64,000 nucleotides of DNA, from contig NIOE01000008.1 in assembly GCA_002205125.1 (NCBI GenBank), forward strand, positions 124,001-188,000, given 5' to 3'. The position numbers were made by a program, and so were the translations under genes. Origin of the DNA: Roseateles noduli (GTDB lineage: Bacteria; Pseudomonadota; Gammaproteobacteria; Burkholderiales; Burkholderiaceae_C). The notes beneath the pieces are model-generated. The model searched no databases and was not told the DNA's origin. It saw only the letters and a list, made by a program, of their open reading frames with translations. How positions within the stretch are numbered: the first letter of the stretch is position 1; every line of letters begins with the position of its first letter. Positions 1-8,792 of this stretch are shown here, piece after piece.

Positions 1-554
1 ACAGGCGCGAGCAGCGCGCTCACGGTGTCGACCCAGCTCGCGGAGCCGTCGCTGGCCGCCCAGTTGGCACCCCACAGCATCAGCGCCCAGAACGCCAGCA
101 GCGCCGGCAGTGCCCAGGACGGACGAGCGTCGCGCTTGACCGGCTCGTCGGCGCGGTTCATCGCCTTCTCGGCCGGCAGCGGATCCAGCGCCGTGCGCAG
201 CCGCAGCCGCGTGGTGCCGATCTGCAGCAGCGCCGACGACGGCCAGGCCGCGCGGCTGCCCGCCGCCAGTCTGCGTCCGTCCAGCCACGCGCCGTTCTGG
301 CTCGGCAGCAGCTCCAGCACCGGACCGCCCGCCACGGGCGCGGCGTCCTGGTCCAGGGTCTCGCCGCTGCGCTCGGCGGCGGGTTCGCCGCGGTCCCAGT
401 GCAGCAGCGCGTGCTCGCCGGCCAGATGCGGGTCCGACAGCACGAGGTCGCACGCCGGCGCGCGGCCGATACGCAGCGGCCATGCGCGCACCTTGTGCAC
501 CTCCCGGCAATGACCGTCCCGGTCGACGATCTCGATTACCGCGGCGTGGTCCAT
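1..554 (-). CDS. FHA-domain membrane protein, partial (C-terminus beyond left edge)
   Basis: Reading the minus strand from the ATG at 554 gives an open frame that leaves the window at base 1, so only about 184 residues are seen. An FHA (phosphothreonine-binding) fold spans about residues 8-115: the core RIGRAPACDLVL, then HLAGEHALLHW with the FHA histidine, then NGAWLDGRRL, which matches the usual NGxxVNG turn. A hydrophobic stretch (ALPALLAFWALMLWG) near residues 150-165 looks like the first of one or more membrane segments. The start overlaps the end of the upstream protease gene by 19 bases, so the two are probably translated together. FHA domains bind phosphorylated Ser/Thr partners; the partner here is unknown. 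Confidence 0.8.
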   Translation of the reverse strand, partial: MDHAAVIEIVDRDGHCREVHKVRAWPLRIGRAPACDLVLSDPHLAGEHALLHWDRGEPAAERSGETLDQDAAPVAGGPVLELLPSQNGAWLDGRRLAAGSRAAWPSSALLQIGTTRLRLRTALDPLPAEKAMNRADEPVKRDARPSWALPALLAFWALMLWGANWAASDGSASWVDTVSALLAP

Positions 555-1993
555 GCGAATCCTTGCAGATAGTGACGCGTCAGCTTGGTGGCATTCGCGA
601 AGCTGACGCCGCGGGCGTCGAAGCGGCCGAGGGCGCCTTCGGTCGGGGCGTCCACGTTGGTGACCAGCACGGTCAGGTCGAACAGTCCTTCCAGCTTGCG
701 GTAGGCGCGCAGGCAGGCGACGGCGCGCAGCGGCGGGCCGTCCTTCTGCTGGACGAAGTCCTCCTTGCAGTAGGGCGCGGTGCGGTCGCGGTCCGGACCG
801 CCCAGGCGCTCGTTGCGGAAGCTCGCCGAATAGATCGCCGAGAAGCGCAGCGCGCCCAGCTTGCTGCCGTCGTAGACCTCTTCGGTGACGCCGAAATAGC
901 CGGTCTGCAGCGACTCGCTGATGAACAGCGCATGCTCCATCCGGCATTGCGTGCGCTGCATCTGCAGGCCCTGCTCGTCGGCGGAGGAGCCGCTGCCCCA
1001 GCAGCGCATGTACTCCTCCTGCGGGATCGGGAAGCGGTAGCGCGGATGCGTGAGCGTGCGCCACGGCTGCGCCAGGAAGTTGCGCGAGAGTTCGTCCTGG
1101 TAGGCCATCAGCTGCTGGCGCAGCTTGGGCCAGGCGGCGCCCTTGATCGGCACGGCGTTGCGGCTGCGCGCGAGCAGCGCGGCGGCGTGCTCGCCCGGGA
1201 CGAGGAAACTCATCTGCTGCGCGAAGATCATCGTCGACACGTTGATGCCGACGATCTCGCCGTCCTCGTCGATCACGGGGCCGCCGCTCATGCCGGGGTT
1301 GATCGAGCCGGAGTAGTAGATCAACGGGTCGAAGCTGCGCTCGACCAGGCCGTTGTAGGTGCCCTCGACGACGGCGAAGGCGACGTCGTGCGGGTTGCCC
1401 ATCGAGTAGATGCGCTCGCCCTTGGCCAGCGGCTGCTCCGCCTTGCGGAACACCAGCGGCGTGGCCGTCATGCGGGTGACGACGCCCTTGGGATCAGGGG
1501 TGTCGCCCTTGCGCACGATGCGCAGCAGGGCCAGGTCGCGACGGGCGTCGAAGTCCAGCAGCTCGATGTCGCCGCCGTCGCCTTCGGGCGTCTGGTACTG
1601 GAGGCGGTAGCGCTCCGGTTCCAGCGCGTGCTGGCTGATGACGTGGTAGTTGGTGATGACGTGGCCTTCGGCGCTGACGACGAAGCCCGAGCCCACCGAG
1701 GCCTGGCTGCCGTTGTAGAGCGTGCGGACCTGCAGCAGCTGTGCGCGGCTGCGGTCATAGAGCCGGCGGGCGCTGGCCGAGACCGGCGCGGACGGGATCG
1801 CCTGGCTGGCGGCCGCGGCCGGAACGCCGGGGGGAACGGTCGGCGGGGTCGGCAATGTCGGCGATGTCGGCGTTGAGGCCGGCAGCGGCGCGGGGCGTGT
1901 CTGCGCCGCGACGGGCAGGCCCAGCGCCGCGCTCAGCAGCAGCAGGACCGCCCCGACGGCGGCACGCCCAGGGGTGAGAGGTTTTCGCGACAA
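536..1993 (-). CDS. exported trypsin-like (S1C) serine protease
   Basis: The product is a serine protease of the trypsin/DegP-like superfamily, probably acting in the periplasm or envelope. The chosen TTG at 1993 has GGAG nine bases upstream and gives 485 residues starting directly with a signal peptide (MSRKPLTPGRAAVGAVLLLL, cleavage likely after PVAAQ). A more upstream TTG at 2098 would add 35 residues in front of the signal peptide and is less likely. The catalytic triad is visible: His about 117 in ITNYHVI, Asp about 153 in DARRDLALL, Ser about 236 in NPGMSGGPV. No PDZ domain is evident; the last 200 residues are an unassigned C-terminal region. It is followed by an overlapping FHA-domain gene. 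The substrate is unknown. Confidence 0.85.
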   Translation of the reverse strand: MSRKPLTPGRAAVGAVLLLLSAALGLPVAAQTRPAPLPASTPTSPTLPTPPTVPPGVPAAAASQAIPSAPVSASARRLYDRSRAQLLQVRTLYNGSQASVGSGFVVSAEGHVITNYHVISQHALEPERYRLQYQTPEGDGGDIELLDFDARRDLALLRIVRKGDTPDPKGVVTRMTATPLVFRKAEQPLAKGERIYSMGNPHDVAFAVVEGTYNGLVERSFDPLIYYSGSINPGMSGGPVIDEDGEIVGINVSTMIFAQQMSFLVPGEHAAALLARSRNAVPIKGAAWPKLRQQLMAYQDELSRNFLAQPWRTLTHPRYRFPIPQEEYMRCWGSGSSADEQGLQMQRTQCRMEHALFISESLQTGYFGVTEEVYDGSKLGALRFSAIYSASFRNERLGGPDRDRTAPYCKEDFVQQKDGPPLRAVACLRAYRKLEGLFDLTVLVTNVDAPTEGALGRFDARGVSFANATKLTRHYLQGFAWTTPR

Positions 1994-2174
1994 CGCAGGA
2001 GACTCCAGGAGAACAGCTGGGGGGAGCTGGGGAAGTGCAGGAACGCGCAAGAGCGGGCGGACGCCGCATGCTAGCGGCTTTGCAGGGGCCGCTAGCAATC
2101 GGGATGCCGGACGGCCTTGCCGATCGCCCGCGCGGCTGCCGCCGCGGCCCGCCCTGCGATCGGTTCCGCGTTCT

Positions 2175-3626
2175 TCACTGCTGCGGGCGCTCCCCGGCGG
2201 GAGGTTCCTCGGCCGCGGCCGGCTTCTTCGGGCGGGGCTCGCCAGACCAGGGGCTGAACAAGGGCAAGGGCATGCGCACCGGCATCACGTCGAGGTAGAG
2301 GTTGACCACCGTGTAGTCCTCGGGCCCGAGTTCGTCGGTGCTCCAGCCGATGCTGCCCGGCCCCTTGTAGAGCCGGAACAGGAAGCCCAGGTCGGCCAGC
2401 GAGTCGCCGGCCTTGGGCGCGGCCTCGAAGCTCAGGCCGCGGAACTCGGGCTGGACGCTGTCGATCAGGATGGACATCGCCGTGGAGATCGTGGAGTCGC
2501 CCAGCATGTCCGTGTAGAACTGTGGCAGCGTGTAATAGGGTTTGTAGTCGGGCGCGCCGGGTTCGAGCTTCTGACCGCGCAGTTTCACCGCCGAGGGCGT
2601 GACGCCGCGCGTGCGCAGGTTCATGCGGTCGCCGTGGTCCAGGTAGGTCAGCCGGGCGTTCTTCAGGTTGAAGACGCCCAGACCGCGGTCCGAGGACGCC
2701 TCGCTCAGGTCGACCAGCAGCGCGCCCTTGTGGCCGAGGATCTCGACCTCGTCGCCGCGGATCACGGCGGCGGAGTTCTCGTCCACGCCGAGGCCGAGCT
2801 TGTAGCCCTTGGCCAGCATCAGCGGCACCATGCGGCCGAAGCGCCCGCGCTTGAGGAAATGCTGGTCGACGAAGAGCCCGGGGCCGACGAAGCCCAGGCC
2901 GCGGTCGATCTGCTTGCCCTCCTCCCACTGGCCCTTGAGGATGCTGATGACGCTGGGGGCGTCGCGGAACATGACCGTGCTCATCACCGCCGCGCCGGCG
3001 GAGGTGCCGGCGACCACGCCGCCCTTGCGGTACACGTCCCAGATGGCGTCGAGCATCGGCGTCGAGTGCCCGCCCGGGTAGAGCACGTCGACGATGCGCT
3101 CCTGCGAGCCGCCGGTGAAGAAGATGCCCTTGGCGTTGCGCACCTTGGCGATCAGCGCGGCGTCGCGCACGACCTTGTTCAGGTCGACCCACGAGAACTT
3201 CGGCGCGACCGGCAGCGCCTCGGCGAAAGCGCCGCGGCGCTGCAGCTGCTCGACGACCTGCTTGGCGCTGGCCTCGGGGTCCTCGGCGGCGGTGCCGAAG
3301 ACGACGAAACGCGCGCCGCGTCCGCCGGCCAGGGCGATCAGCCGGTTCCAGACCTCGTCGTTGTCGGCCTTCAGCGCGCCGCCGATGGCCATGGCGTGGC
3401 CTTTAATGGGGACATCCGACAGGGGGACAGGCGTTGCCTGGGACGCCGGAACGGCGGGCGCCGCAGGAGCGGCGGCGGGGGGCGACGCAGGCTTGGCTGC
3501 CGCCGTGGACCGGGACGGCGCCGGCGTGGTGGGCGGGACGGTGGGCGGAGCGGCCAACGCCGGCAGCACGCACCACGACACCAGGAGCGCGCCGACGGCG
3601 CGGCGCAGCAGACAGCGATCGAACAT
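2175..3626 (-). CDS. secreted cyanophycinase-like peptidase (family S51)
   Basis: This 483-residue protein begins with a signal peptide (MFDRCLLRRAVGALLVSWCV, cut near ALAAPP) and a Pro/Ala-rich linker to about residue 70. The S51 core follows, with FFTGGSQERIVDVL and the nucleophile elbow VVAGTSAGAAVMS (Ser about 209), characteristic of cyanophycinases, which cut the beta-linked Asp-Arg polymer cyanophycin into dipeptides. Cytoplasmic cyanophycinases are usually nearer 270-300 residues; the leader, linker and long C-terminal region make this a secreted, extended form, so it probably attacks external polymer or related peptides. It is divergently transcribed from a TonB-dependent receptor, which may import the products. 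Other S51 activities (aspartyl dipeptidase-like) cannot be excluded. Confidence 0.85.
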   Translation of the reverse strand: MFDRCLLRRAVGALLVSWCVLPALAAPPTVPPTTPAPSRSTAAAKPASPPAAAPAAPAVPASQATPVPLSDVPIKGHAMAIGGALKADNDEVWNRLIALAGGRGARFVVFGTAAEDPEASAKQVVEQLQRRGAFAEALPVAPKFSWVDLNKVVRDAALIAKVRNAKGIFFTGGSQERIVDVLYPGGHSTPMLDAIWDVYRKGGVVAGTSAGAAVMSTVMFRDAPSVISILKGQWEEGKQIDRGLGFVGPGLFVDQHFLKRGRFGRMVPLMLAKGYKLGLGVDENSAAVIRGDEVEILGHKGALLVDLSEASSDRGLGVFNLKNARLTYLDHGDRMNLRTRGVTPSAVKLRGQKLEPGAPDYKPYYTLPQFYTDMLGDSTISTAMSILIDSVQPEFRGLSFEAAPKAGDSLADLGFLFRLYKGPGSIGWSTDELGPEDYTVVNLYLDVMPVRMPLPLFSPWSGEPRPKKPAAAEEPPAGERPQQ

Positions 3627-3693
3627 CGACAGGGCCTCCCGCCGCGCGGGGGCGGCTTTTCACACCACCATAGCCTCACCCACCCTCCAACGG

Positions 3694-3708
3694 GTGACCA
3701 TTGGTCAC
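3694..3708. promoter_or_regulatory. inverted repeat in the cyanophycinase/TonB-receptor divergent promoter
   Basis: GTGACCA and TGGTCAC form a perfect 7-base inverted repeat around a single central base. It lies in the 192-base region between two divergent genes and is a natural place for a dimeric regulator to bind. No cognate regulator gene is adjacent, so its role as an operator is inferred only from position and symmetry. Confidence 0.4.
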
Positions 3709-3748
3709 AGCTCAGTTGCTTCGTCGCGACTGTCGCGGGTCATCACCC

Positions 3749-3776
3749 TTGTCCGTGACGGTCCGCTCCCTAGACT
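3749..3776 (+). promoter_or_regulatory. candidate sigma-70 promoter for the TonB-dependent receptor
   Basis: TTGTCC (3749-3754) and TAGACT (3771-3776) are separated by 16 bases, and each matches four of six positions of the sigma-70 consensus. The -10-like box ends 42 bases before the receptor start codon. This is a weak sequence-only prediction. Confidence 0.3.
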
Positions 3777-3818
3777 GGTCCGACAGAGCCACCCCCTATC
3801 GGCCTCCGGGAGCCCCTC

Positions 3819-6635
3819 ATGACCGTCCGTCCCACGCGCGCCTCGCTTCGCCCGCCGTTCGCCCCGCGTGTCTGCGCGACCGCGGCCCTGATCGCGCTCT
3901 GCAGCGTCGGACTGACGCAGGCGGCGCACGCGCAGGTTGCGCCGCCGGATCCGGCCGCCTCCGCGCCCGCCCCGACGACGGCGCAGAAGCTGCAGCGCGT
4001 GGAGATCACCGGCTCCGCGATCAAGCGCATCGCGGACGAGGGCGCGCTGCCCGTGCAGGTCATCAACCGCAACGACATCGTCAAGGCCGGCGTCACCACG
4101 GCGGCCGAGATCATGGCGACGGTCTCGGCCATGAGCAACGCGCTGACCGACGGGGTCAGCATCGGCACGGGTGGCGTCAAGGACCAGATGGGCTTCAACT
4201 CGGCGAACCTGCGCGGGCTGGGCACCTCGTCGACGCTGGTGCTGCTGAACGGCCGGCGCATGGCCAACTTCGCCTCGCCGGGCGACGACAACGGCGTCGA
4301 CCTCAACAACATCCCCGCCGCCGCGATCGAGCGCGTCGAGGTGCTGCTCGACGGCGCGTCCGCGATCTACGGCACCGACGCGATCGGCGGCGTCGTCAAC
4401 TTCATCACCCGCAAGGACTACCAGGGCGTGCAGCTGGACGTCTACGCCGGCAAGACCGGCGAAGGCGGCGCGGGCAAGCGCACCGCGTCCATCGCCGCCG
4501 GCCACGGCGACCTGGCGCGCGACGGCTTCAACGTGATGGGCGTGCTGGACTTCCAGAAGACCGACGCGCTGCGGACCTCGCAGCGCGACTTCATCTCCGA
4601 CCTGCGCATCCCGGAGCGGCTACCGCACCTGCTGTCGGGCGTGACCTTCCCGGGGAACATCCGCCTGAGTTCGGACCAGCGCGACTACCTGCAGGAACAG
4701 GGCTTCCTGCTCAACGGCCGCCCCATCACGAACCGCACGATCAACCTGAGCATCCCGGACTGCCAGGCGCCGCATACGCTCTACCTGCCCAACGGCATCG
4801 GCGGCGTCGACGCCTGCTCGTACGACTACATGCGCGATCTGGAGCTGTATCCGAAGACCGAGAAGGGCAACTTCCTCGGCCGCGGCGTGGTGGCGCTGGG
4901 CGGCAACCACCAGCTCTTCGTCGAGGCCTCCTACTCGCGCAGCAAGAGCTGGTACGTGGGCACCAGCAACCGGATCAACGCGCTGCTAGACGTGTCGATG
5001 ATCCCGGCGCTGGCGGCGACCGGTCTGGCCGACGTGGATCCGGAGATCGAGGTCCGCACCCGCATGCTCGAGGCCGGCAATCGCGCCAGCGAGCTCACCA
5101 GCACCGGCAGCCGCGTGGTGCTGGGCATGACCGGCACGGTGGGCGCGTGGGATTACGACTGGGGCCTCAACCACAGCGTGAACCGGATCTCGGATCGCGA
5201 CGTGCGCGGCTACCTGCCCGAGGGCGCGACGATGCAGGCCTATGCCGACGGGCTGCTGAATCCGTTCGGACCGTCGAGCCAGGCGGGACTCGACTTCCTG
5301 CGCGACAACAACATCAACCAGGAAGTGCGCCGCGCGCGCGGCACCATGGACAGCCTGGACGTCAAGGCGACGCGCACGCTGAGCCGTCTGGCCGGCGGGG
5401 ACATGGCGATCGCGGTGGGCGCGGAAATGCGCCGCGAGAAGTCGGAGTCTTCAGCCAGCGATCTGCTGCTGTCGGACGACATCCTCGGCGACCCGACGCC
5501 CGGCGACGCGCAGTTCACCAAGAACGCGCGCAACATCTGGGCCGCGTATGGGGAGCTGCTGGTGCCCTTCGCCAAGCAGTGGGAACTGCAGCTGGCGGTG
5601 CGCCACGACCATTACCAGAAGATCGGCGGCTCGACGAATCCCAAGATCGGCCTGCGCTTCGCGCCGATGAAGGACCTCACCTTCCGCGCCTCGGCGGGCA
5701 CGGGCTTCCGCGCGCCGTCGATGAACGACCTCTACCGCTCGGTGAAGACCAGCACGACGCCGGTGCTCGCCGACCCGGTCTGCATGCGCGAGAACGACAA
5801 CGACCTGACCACCTGCTCGGACTTCTGGGAAACGCGCATCTACTCGAACGCCAAGCTGAAGCCGGAGAAGTCGCGACAGTTCTCGATCGGGGTGCTGGCG
5901 GATCCGACGCCCAACTGGAGCGTCGGCCTGGACTACTGGAACATCGAGAAGCGCAACCTGATCAGCACGATCGGGGAGGACGTGATCCTGGCCAACGCCG
6001 ACAAGTACGCCTCGCTCATCCACCGCTACAACGACGCGGTGCCGGTCGACGGCTGCGACTTCGACCCCGACGATTCGTCGATCTGCTTCATCGAGCTGCA
6101 CAAGGAGAACCGCGGCAAGCAGAAGGCCTCCGGGCTGGACCTGACGCTGCAGTTCCGCTCGCCCGCCACCGATTGGGGACGCTTCGGCGCCCGGTTGGTG
6201 GGCACCCTCACGCTCTCGTCGAAGAAGCAGACCGGCGACGGCGATCCGTTCATCAGCAACCTCGGCCGCTTCGTCACCGACGGTGTTGTGCAACGCTGGC
6301 GGCATCGGCTGAACTTCGACTGGTCGCGCGGACCGTGGAGCCTCAACCTCGCCAACAGCTTCTACAGCGGCTACGACGACCAGAACTCGGCCATCGACAA
6401 CGACGCCGGGAACATCGTCTCGAAGAACAAGGTGAAGGCGTACTCGCTGTGGGACCTGGCAGGCGGATGGGACGCCACCTCCGCCCTCACCCTCCGCGCC
6501 GGGGTGAAGAACCTGTTCGACAAGGCACCGCCGTTCTCGAACCAGGCCTACTTCTTCATCTCGGGATACGACCCGAGCTACACCGATCCCCGCGGTCGGT
6601 TCTTCTATCTGTCGGCGTCGTATCAGTTCAAGTAG
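3819..6635 (+). CDS. TonB-dependent outer-membrane receptor
   Basis: This 938-residue protein has an N-terminal signal peptide (cut near QAAHAQVAPP), a TonB-box/plug beginning around VEITGSAIKRIADEGALPVQVI, and the plug motif LLDGASAIYGTDAIGGVVNF near residues 170-190. A long beta-barrel follows, ending in the outer-membrane signature FFYLSASYQFK with a terminal aromatic-rich strand. Length and order are typical of receptors that import large substrates with TonB energy. The closest context is the divergent secreted cyanophycinase gene, which suggests uptake of peptide breakdown products, but the ligand cannot be read from sequence. The ATG at 3819 is preceded by GGGAG. Confidence 0.9.
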   Translation: MTVRPTRASLRPPFAPRVCATAALIALCSVGLTQAAHAQVAPPDPAASAPAPTTAQKLQRVEITGSAIKRIADEGALPVQVINRNDIVKAGVTTAAEIMATVSAMSNALTDGVSIGTGGVKDQMGFNSANLRGLGTSSTLVLLNGRRMANFASPGDDNGVDLNNIPAAAIERVEVLLDGASAIYGTDAIGGVVNFITRKDYQGVQLDVYAGKTGEGGAGKRTASIAAGHGDLARDGFNVMGVLDFQKTDALRTSQRDFISDLRIPERLPHLLSGVTFPGNIRLSSDQRDYLQEQGFLLNGRPITNRTINLSIPDCQAPHTLYLPNGIGGVDACSYDYMRDLELYPKTEKGNFLGRGVVALGGNHQLFVEASYSRSKSWYVGTSNRINALLDVSMIPALAATGLADVDPEIEVRTRMLEAGNRASELTSTGSRVVLGMTGTVGAWDYDWGLNHSVNRISDRDVRGYLPEGATMQAYADGLLNPFGPSSQAGLDFLRDNNINQEVRRARGTMDSLDVKATRTLSRLAGGDMAIAVGAEMRREKSESSASDLLLSDDILGDPTPGDAQFTKNARNIWAAYGELLVPFAKQWELQLAVRHDHYQKIGGSTNPKIGLRFAPMKDLTFRASAGTGFRAPSMNDLYRSVKTSTTPVLADPVCMRENDNDLTTCSDFWETRIYSNAKLKPEKSRQFSIGVLADPTPNWSVGLDYWNIEKRNLISTIGEDVILANADKYASLIHRYNDAVPVDGCDFDPDDSSICFIELHKENRGKQKASGLDLTLQFRSPATDWGRFGARLVGTLTLSSKKQTGDGDPFISNLGRFVTDGVVQRWRHRLNFDWSRGPWSLNLANSFYSGYDDQNSAIDNDAGNIVSKNKVKAYSLWDLAGGWDATSALTLRAGVKNLFDKAPPFSNQAYFFISGYDPSYTDPRGRFFYLSASYQFK

Positions 6636-6670
6636 GACCGCCTACCTGAATCGTTCAGTGCGTTGGCCGC

Positions 6671-6715
6671 CAGTGCGTGGGGCCCCGGAGTCAAGCTCCG
6701 AAACCCCACGCACTG
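6671..6715. terminator. nested hairpin between convergent TonB-receptor and pyrC genes
   Basis: CAGTGCGTGGGG (6671-6682) pairs perfectly with CCCCACGCACTG (6704-6715), and inside the loop CGGAG pairs with CTCCG (6686-6690 with 6696-6700). This two-tier stem lies between the stop codons of two convergent genes, where a bidirectional transcription end is expected. There is no long T-tract, so it may end transcription with Rho or only protect the 3' ends. Confidence 0.55.
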
Positions 6716-6761
6716 CCGTCCCCAACCACCGTCTCACTTCAACGGTTTTGCGACCGAGGAC

Positions 6762-7796
6762 TCAGTCGAGCTTCCAGCTCATGACTTCGCCGCCGCGCAG
6801 CGGCTTGAGCTGGGCGGCCTCGCCGAAGGGGACGGCGTCGGGGAGCATCCAATCCGTCTTGCGCAGCGTGACCTGCGTGGTGTTGCGCGGCAGGCCGTAG
6901 AAGTCGGCGCCGTTGAAGCTCGCGAAAGCTTCGAGCTTGTCGAGCGCGCCCGCAGCCTCGAAGGCCTCGGCGTAGAGCTCGATCGCGGACAGCGCGGTGA
7001 AGCAGCCGGCGCCGCACACCGAGTTCTCTTTCATCACCGACGCATGCGGGGCGCTGTCGGTGCCGAGGAAGAACTTGGCGCTGCCCGAGGTCGCCGCCTT
7101 GATCAGCGCGAGGCGATGCTCCTCGCGCTTGAGCACGGGCAGGCAGTAGTAGTGCGGACGCAGCCCGCCCATGAAGATCGCGTTGCGGTTGTAGAGCAGA
7201 TGCTGCGGCGTGACGGTCGCGCCGGTGAAGCGGTCGGCGCCGGTCACGTACTGCGCGGCTTCCTTCGTCGTGATGTGCTCGAAGACGACCTTCAGCTCGG
7301 GGAAGTCCTTGCGCAGCGGCTGCATCACGCGGTCGATGAAGAAGGCCTCGCGATCGAAGACGTCGACGTCGCCGTCGGTCACTTCGCCGTGGACGAGCAA
7401 CAGCAGGCCGGCCTTCTGCATGGCCTCCAGCGTCGCGTAGGTCTTGCGGATGTCGGTGACGCCGGCATCGCTGTTGGTCGTGGCGCCGGCCGGATAGAGC
7501 TTGAGCGCGACGATCCCCGCGGCCTTGGCGGCGGCGATGTCCTCGGGCGTGGTGCGGTCGGTCAGGTAGAGCGTCATCAGCGGCTCGAAGTCCACGCCGG
7601 CGGGCACCGCGGCGAGGATGCGCTGGCGATACGCGAGGGCCTGTTCAGCCGTCGTGATCGGCGGCTTCAGATTCGGCATCGCGATCGCGCGCGCGAACTG
7701 GCGCGCGGTATACGGGACGACGCTCTGCAGGGCGGCACCGTCGCGCAGGTGCACGTGCCAGTCGTCGGGACGGGTCAGGACAAGGGTTTCGCTCAT
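6762..7796 (-). CDS. pyrC: dihydroorotase, PyrC (class II) type
   Basis: This enzyme closes carbamoyl-aspartate to dihydroorotate, the third step of pyrimidine synthesis, in the cytoplasm. The 344-residue length fits the PyrC type of gamma- and betaproteobacteria. Visible metal and active-site motifs include [10 protein letters not shown] (HxH zinc ligands, residues 12-20), [14 protein letters not shown] (carbamylated Lys about 101), HGE, VFEHITT and FLGTDSAPH. The ATG at 7796 is chosen because the protein then starts [17 protein letters not shown] as usual for the family; the frame remains open upstream but has no homologous content. The gene stands alone. Confidence 0.95.
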   Translation of the reverse strand: MSETLVLTRPDDWHVHLRDGAALQSVVPYTARQFARAIAMPNLKPPITTAEQALAYRQRILAAVPAGVDFEPLMTLYLTDRTTPEDIAAAKAAGIVALKLYPAGATTNSDAGVTDIRKTYATLEAMQKAGLLLLVHGEVTDGDVDVFDREAFFIDRVMQPLRKDFPELKVVFEHITTKEAAQYVTGADRFTGATVTPQHLLYNRNAIFMGGLRPHYYCLPVLKREEHRLALIKAATSGSAKFFLGTDSAPHASVMKENSVCGAGCFTALSAIELYAEAFEAAGALDKLEAFASFNGADFYGLPRNTTQVTLRKTDWMLPDAVPFGEAAQLKPLRGGEVMSWKLD

Positions 7797-7969
7797 GGGG
7801 CGGGATTGTCTCACCGCCCCAAATGCTGCCCCGCCCGCAGCATCAACCTGACGACGTTCCTTGGTTGGTGCCAGGTGTTGCCGGGCGGATTCCCGCACGA
7901 CGCCATCGCGCCTCGTGCGACTCGCCGCACAAGTTGGTCGAATCGCGAAGACCTCGATGGTTGCCTCAA

Positions 7970-8002
7970 AGCAAAAGGCCCGCACCTTGCGGAGCGGGCC
8001 TT
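7970..8002 (-). terminator. Rho-independent terminator of the gltIJKL operon
   Basis: On the minus strand AAGGCCCGC pairs with GCGGGCCTT over a loop of about ten bases, and the stem is followed by TTTTGCTTT. It lies about 46 bases after the gltL stop. The rest of 7797-8047, upstream of pyrC, shows no gene. Confidence 0.75.
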
Positions 8003-8047
8003 CCGGGCAGCACACGACGGAACGCGGGACGCCGGAGGCGTCGCGGT

Positions 8048-8782
8048 TCAGTGCTGCAGGATCTTCGCCAGGAAGTCCTTGGCGCGCGGCGAGCGCGCTT
8101 CCGGATCGCCGAAGAACTCGTCGCGGGTGCAGTCCTCGATGATCTTGCCGGCGTCCATGAAGATGACGCGATTGCTGACCTTGCGCGCGAAGCCCATCTC
8201 GTGCGTCACGCACATCATGGTCATGCCTTCGTTGGCCAGCTGGACCATCACGTCCAGCACCTCGCCGACCATCTCAGGATCCAGCGCCGAGGTCGGCTCG
8301 TCGAACAGCATGACGATCGGGTCCATCGACAGCGCCCGGGCGATCGCCACGCGCTGCTGCTGACCGCCCGAGAGCTGACCCGGGAACTTGTCCTTGTGCG
8401 CCATCAGGCCCACGCGCTCCAGCATCTTCAGCCCGCGGGTCTTGGCGTCGGCCATGTTGCGGCCCAGCACCTTGACCTGCGCCAGCGTGAGGTTCTCCGT
8501 CACCGACAGGTGGGGGAACAGCTCGAAATGCTGGAACACCATGCCCACGCGCGACCGCAGCTTCGGCAGGTTGGTCTTGGGATTGGTCAGGCTGGTGCCG
8601 TCGACCACGATGTCGCCCGCCTGGATGGGCTCCAGCGCGTTGACGGTCTTGATCAGCGTGGACTTGCCCGACCCCGACGGGCCGCACACCACCACCACCT
8701 CGCCCTTCTGGATGTTGGTGGAGCAATCGGTCAGCACCTGGAACGGGCCGTACCACTTGGAGACGTTCTTGATTTCGATCAT
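8048..8782 (-). CDS. gltL: glutamate/aspartate ABC importer, ATP-binding subunit
   Basis: This 244-residue ATPase powers import of acidic amino acids through the GltJK channel at the inner membrane. It has Walker [10 protein letters not shown] (about residue 35), the Q-loop [14 protein letters not shown], the signature [15 protein letters not shown], Walker [15 protein letters not shown] and the switch His in THEMGFA. The sequence start [20 protein letters not shown] is typical of GltL/AatP-type polar amino acid ATPases. It is the last gene of gltIJKL, ten bases after gltK, and is followed by a clear terminator. Confidence 0.93.
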   Translation of the reverse strand: MIEIKNVSKWYGPFQVLTDCSTNIQKGEVVVVCGPSGSGKSTLIKTVNALEPIQAGDIVVDGTSLTNPKTNLPKLRSRVGMVFQHFELFPHLSVTENLTLAQVKVLGRNMADAKTRGLKMLERVGLMAHKDKFPGQLSGGQQQRVAIARALSMDPIVMLFDEPTSALDPEMVGEVLDVMVQLANEGMTMMCVTHEMGFARKVSNRVIFMDAGKIIEDCTRDEFFGDPEARSPRAKDFLAKILQH

Positions 8783-8792
8783 GGAGCGGACC

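Noticed and set aside
482-1876. Long plus-strand open frame opposite the serine protease
   Set aside because: It is a GC-driven mirror frame; the minus strand carries the catalytic triad and signal peptide.
3722-3730. Short palindrome GTCGCGAC in the TonB-receptor promoter
   Set aside because: An 8-base GC-rich palindrome is expected by chance in this genome.
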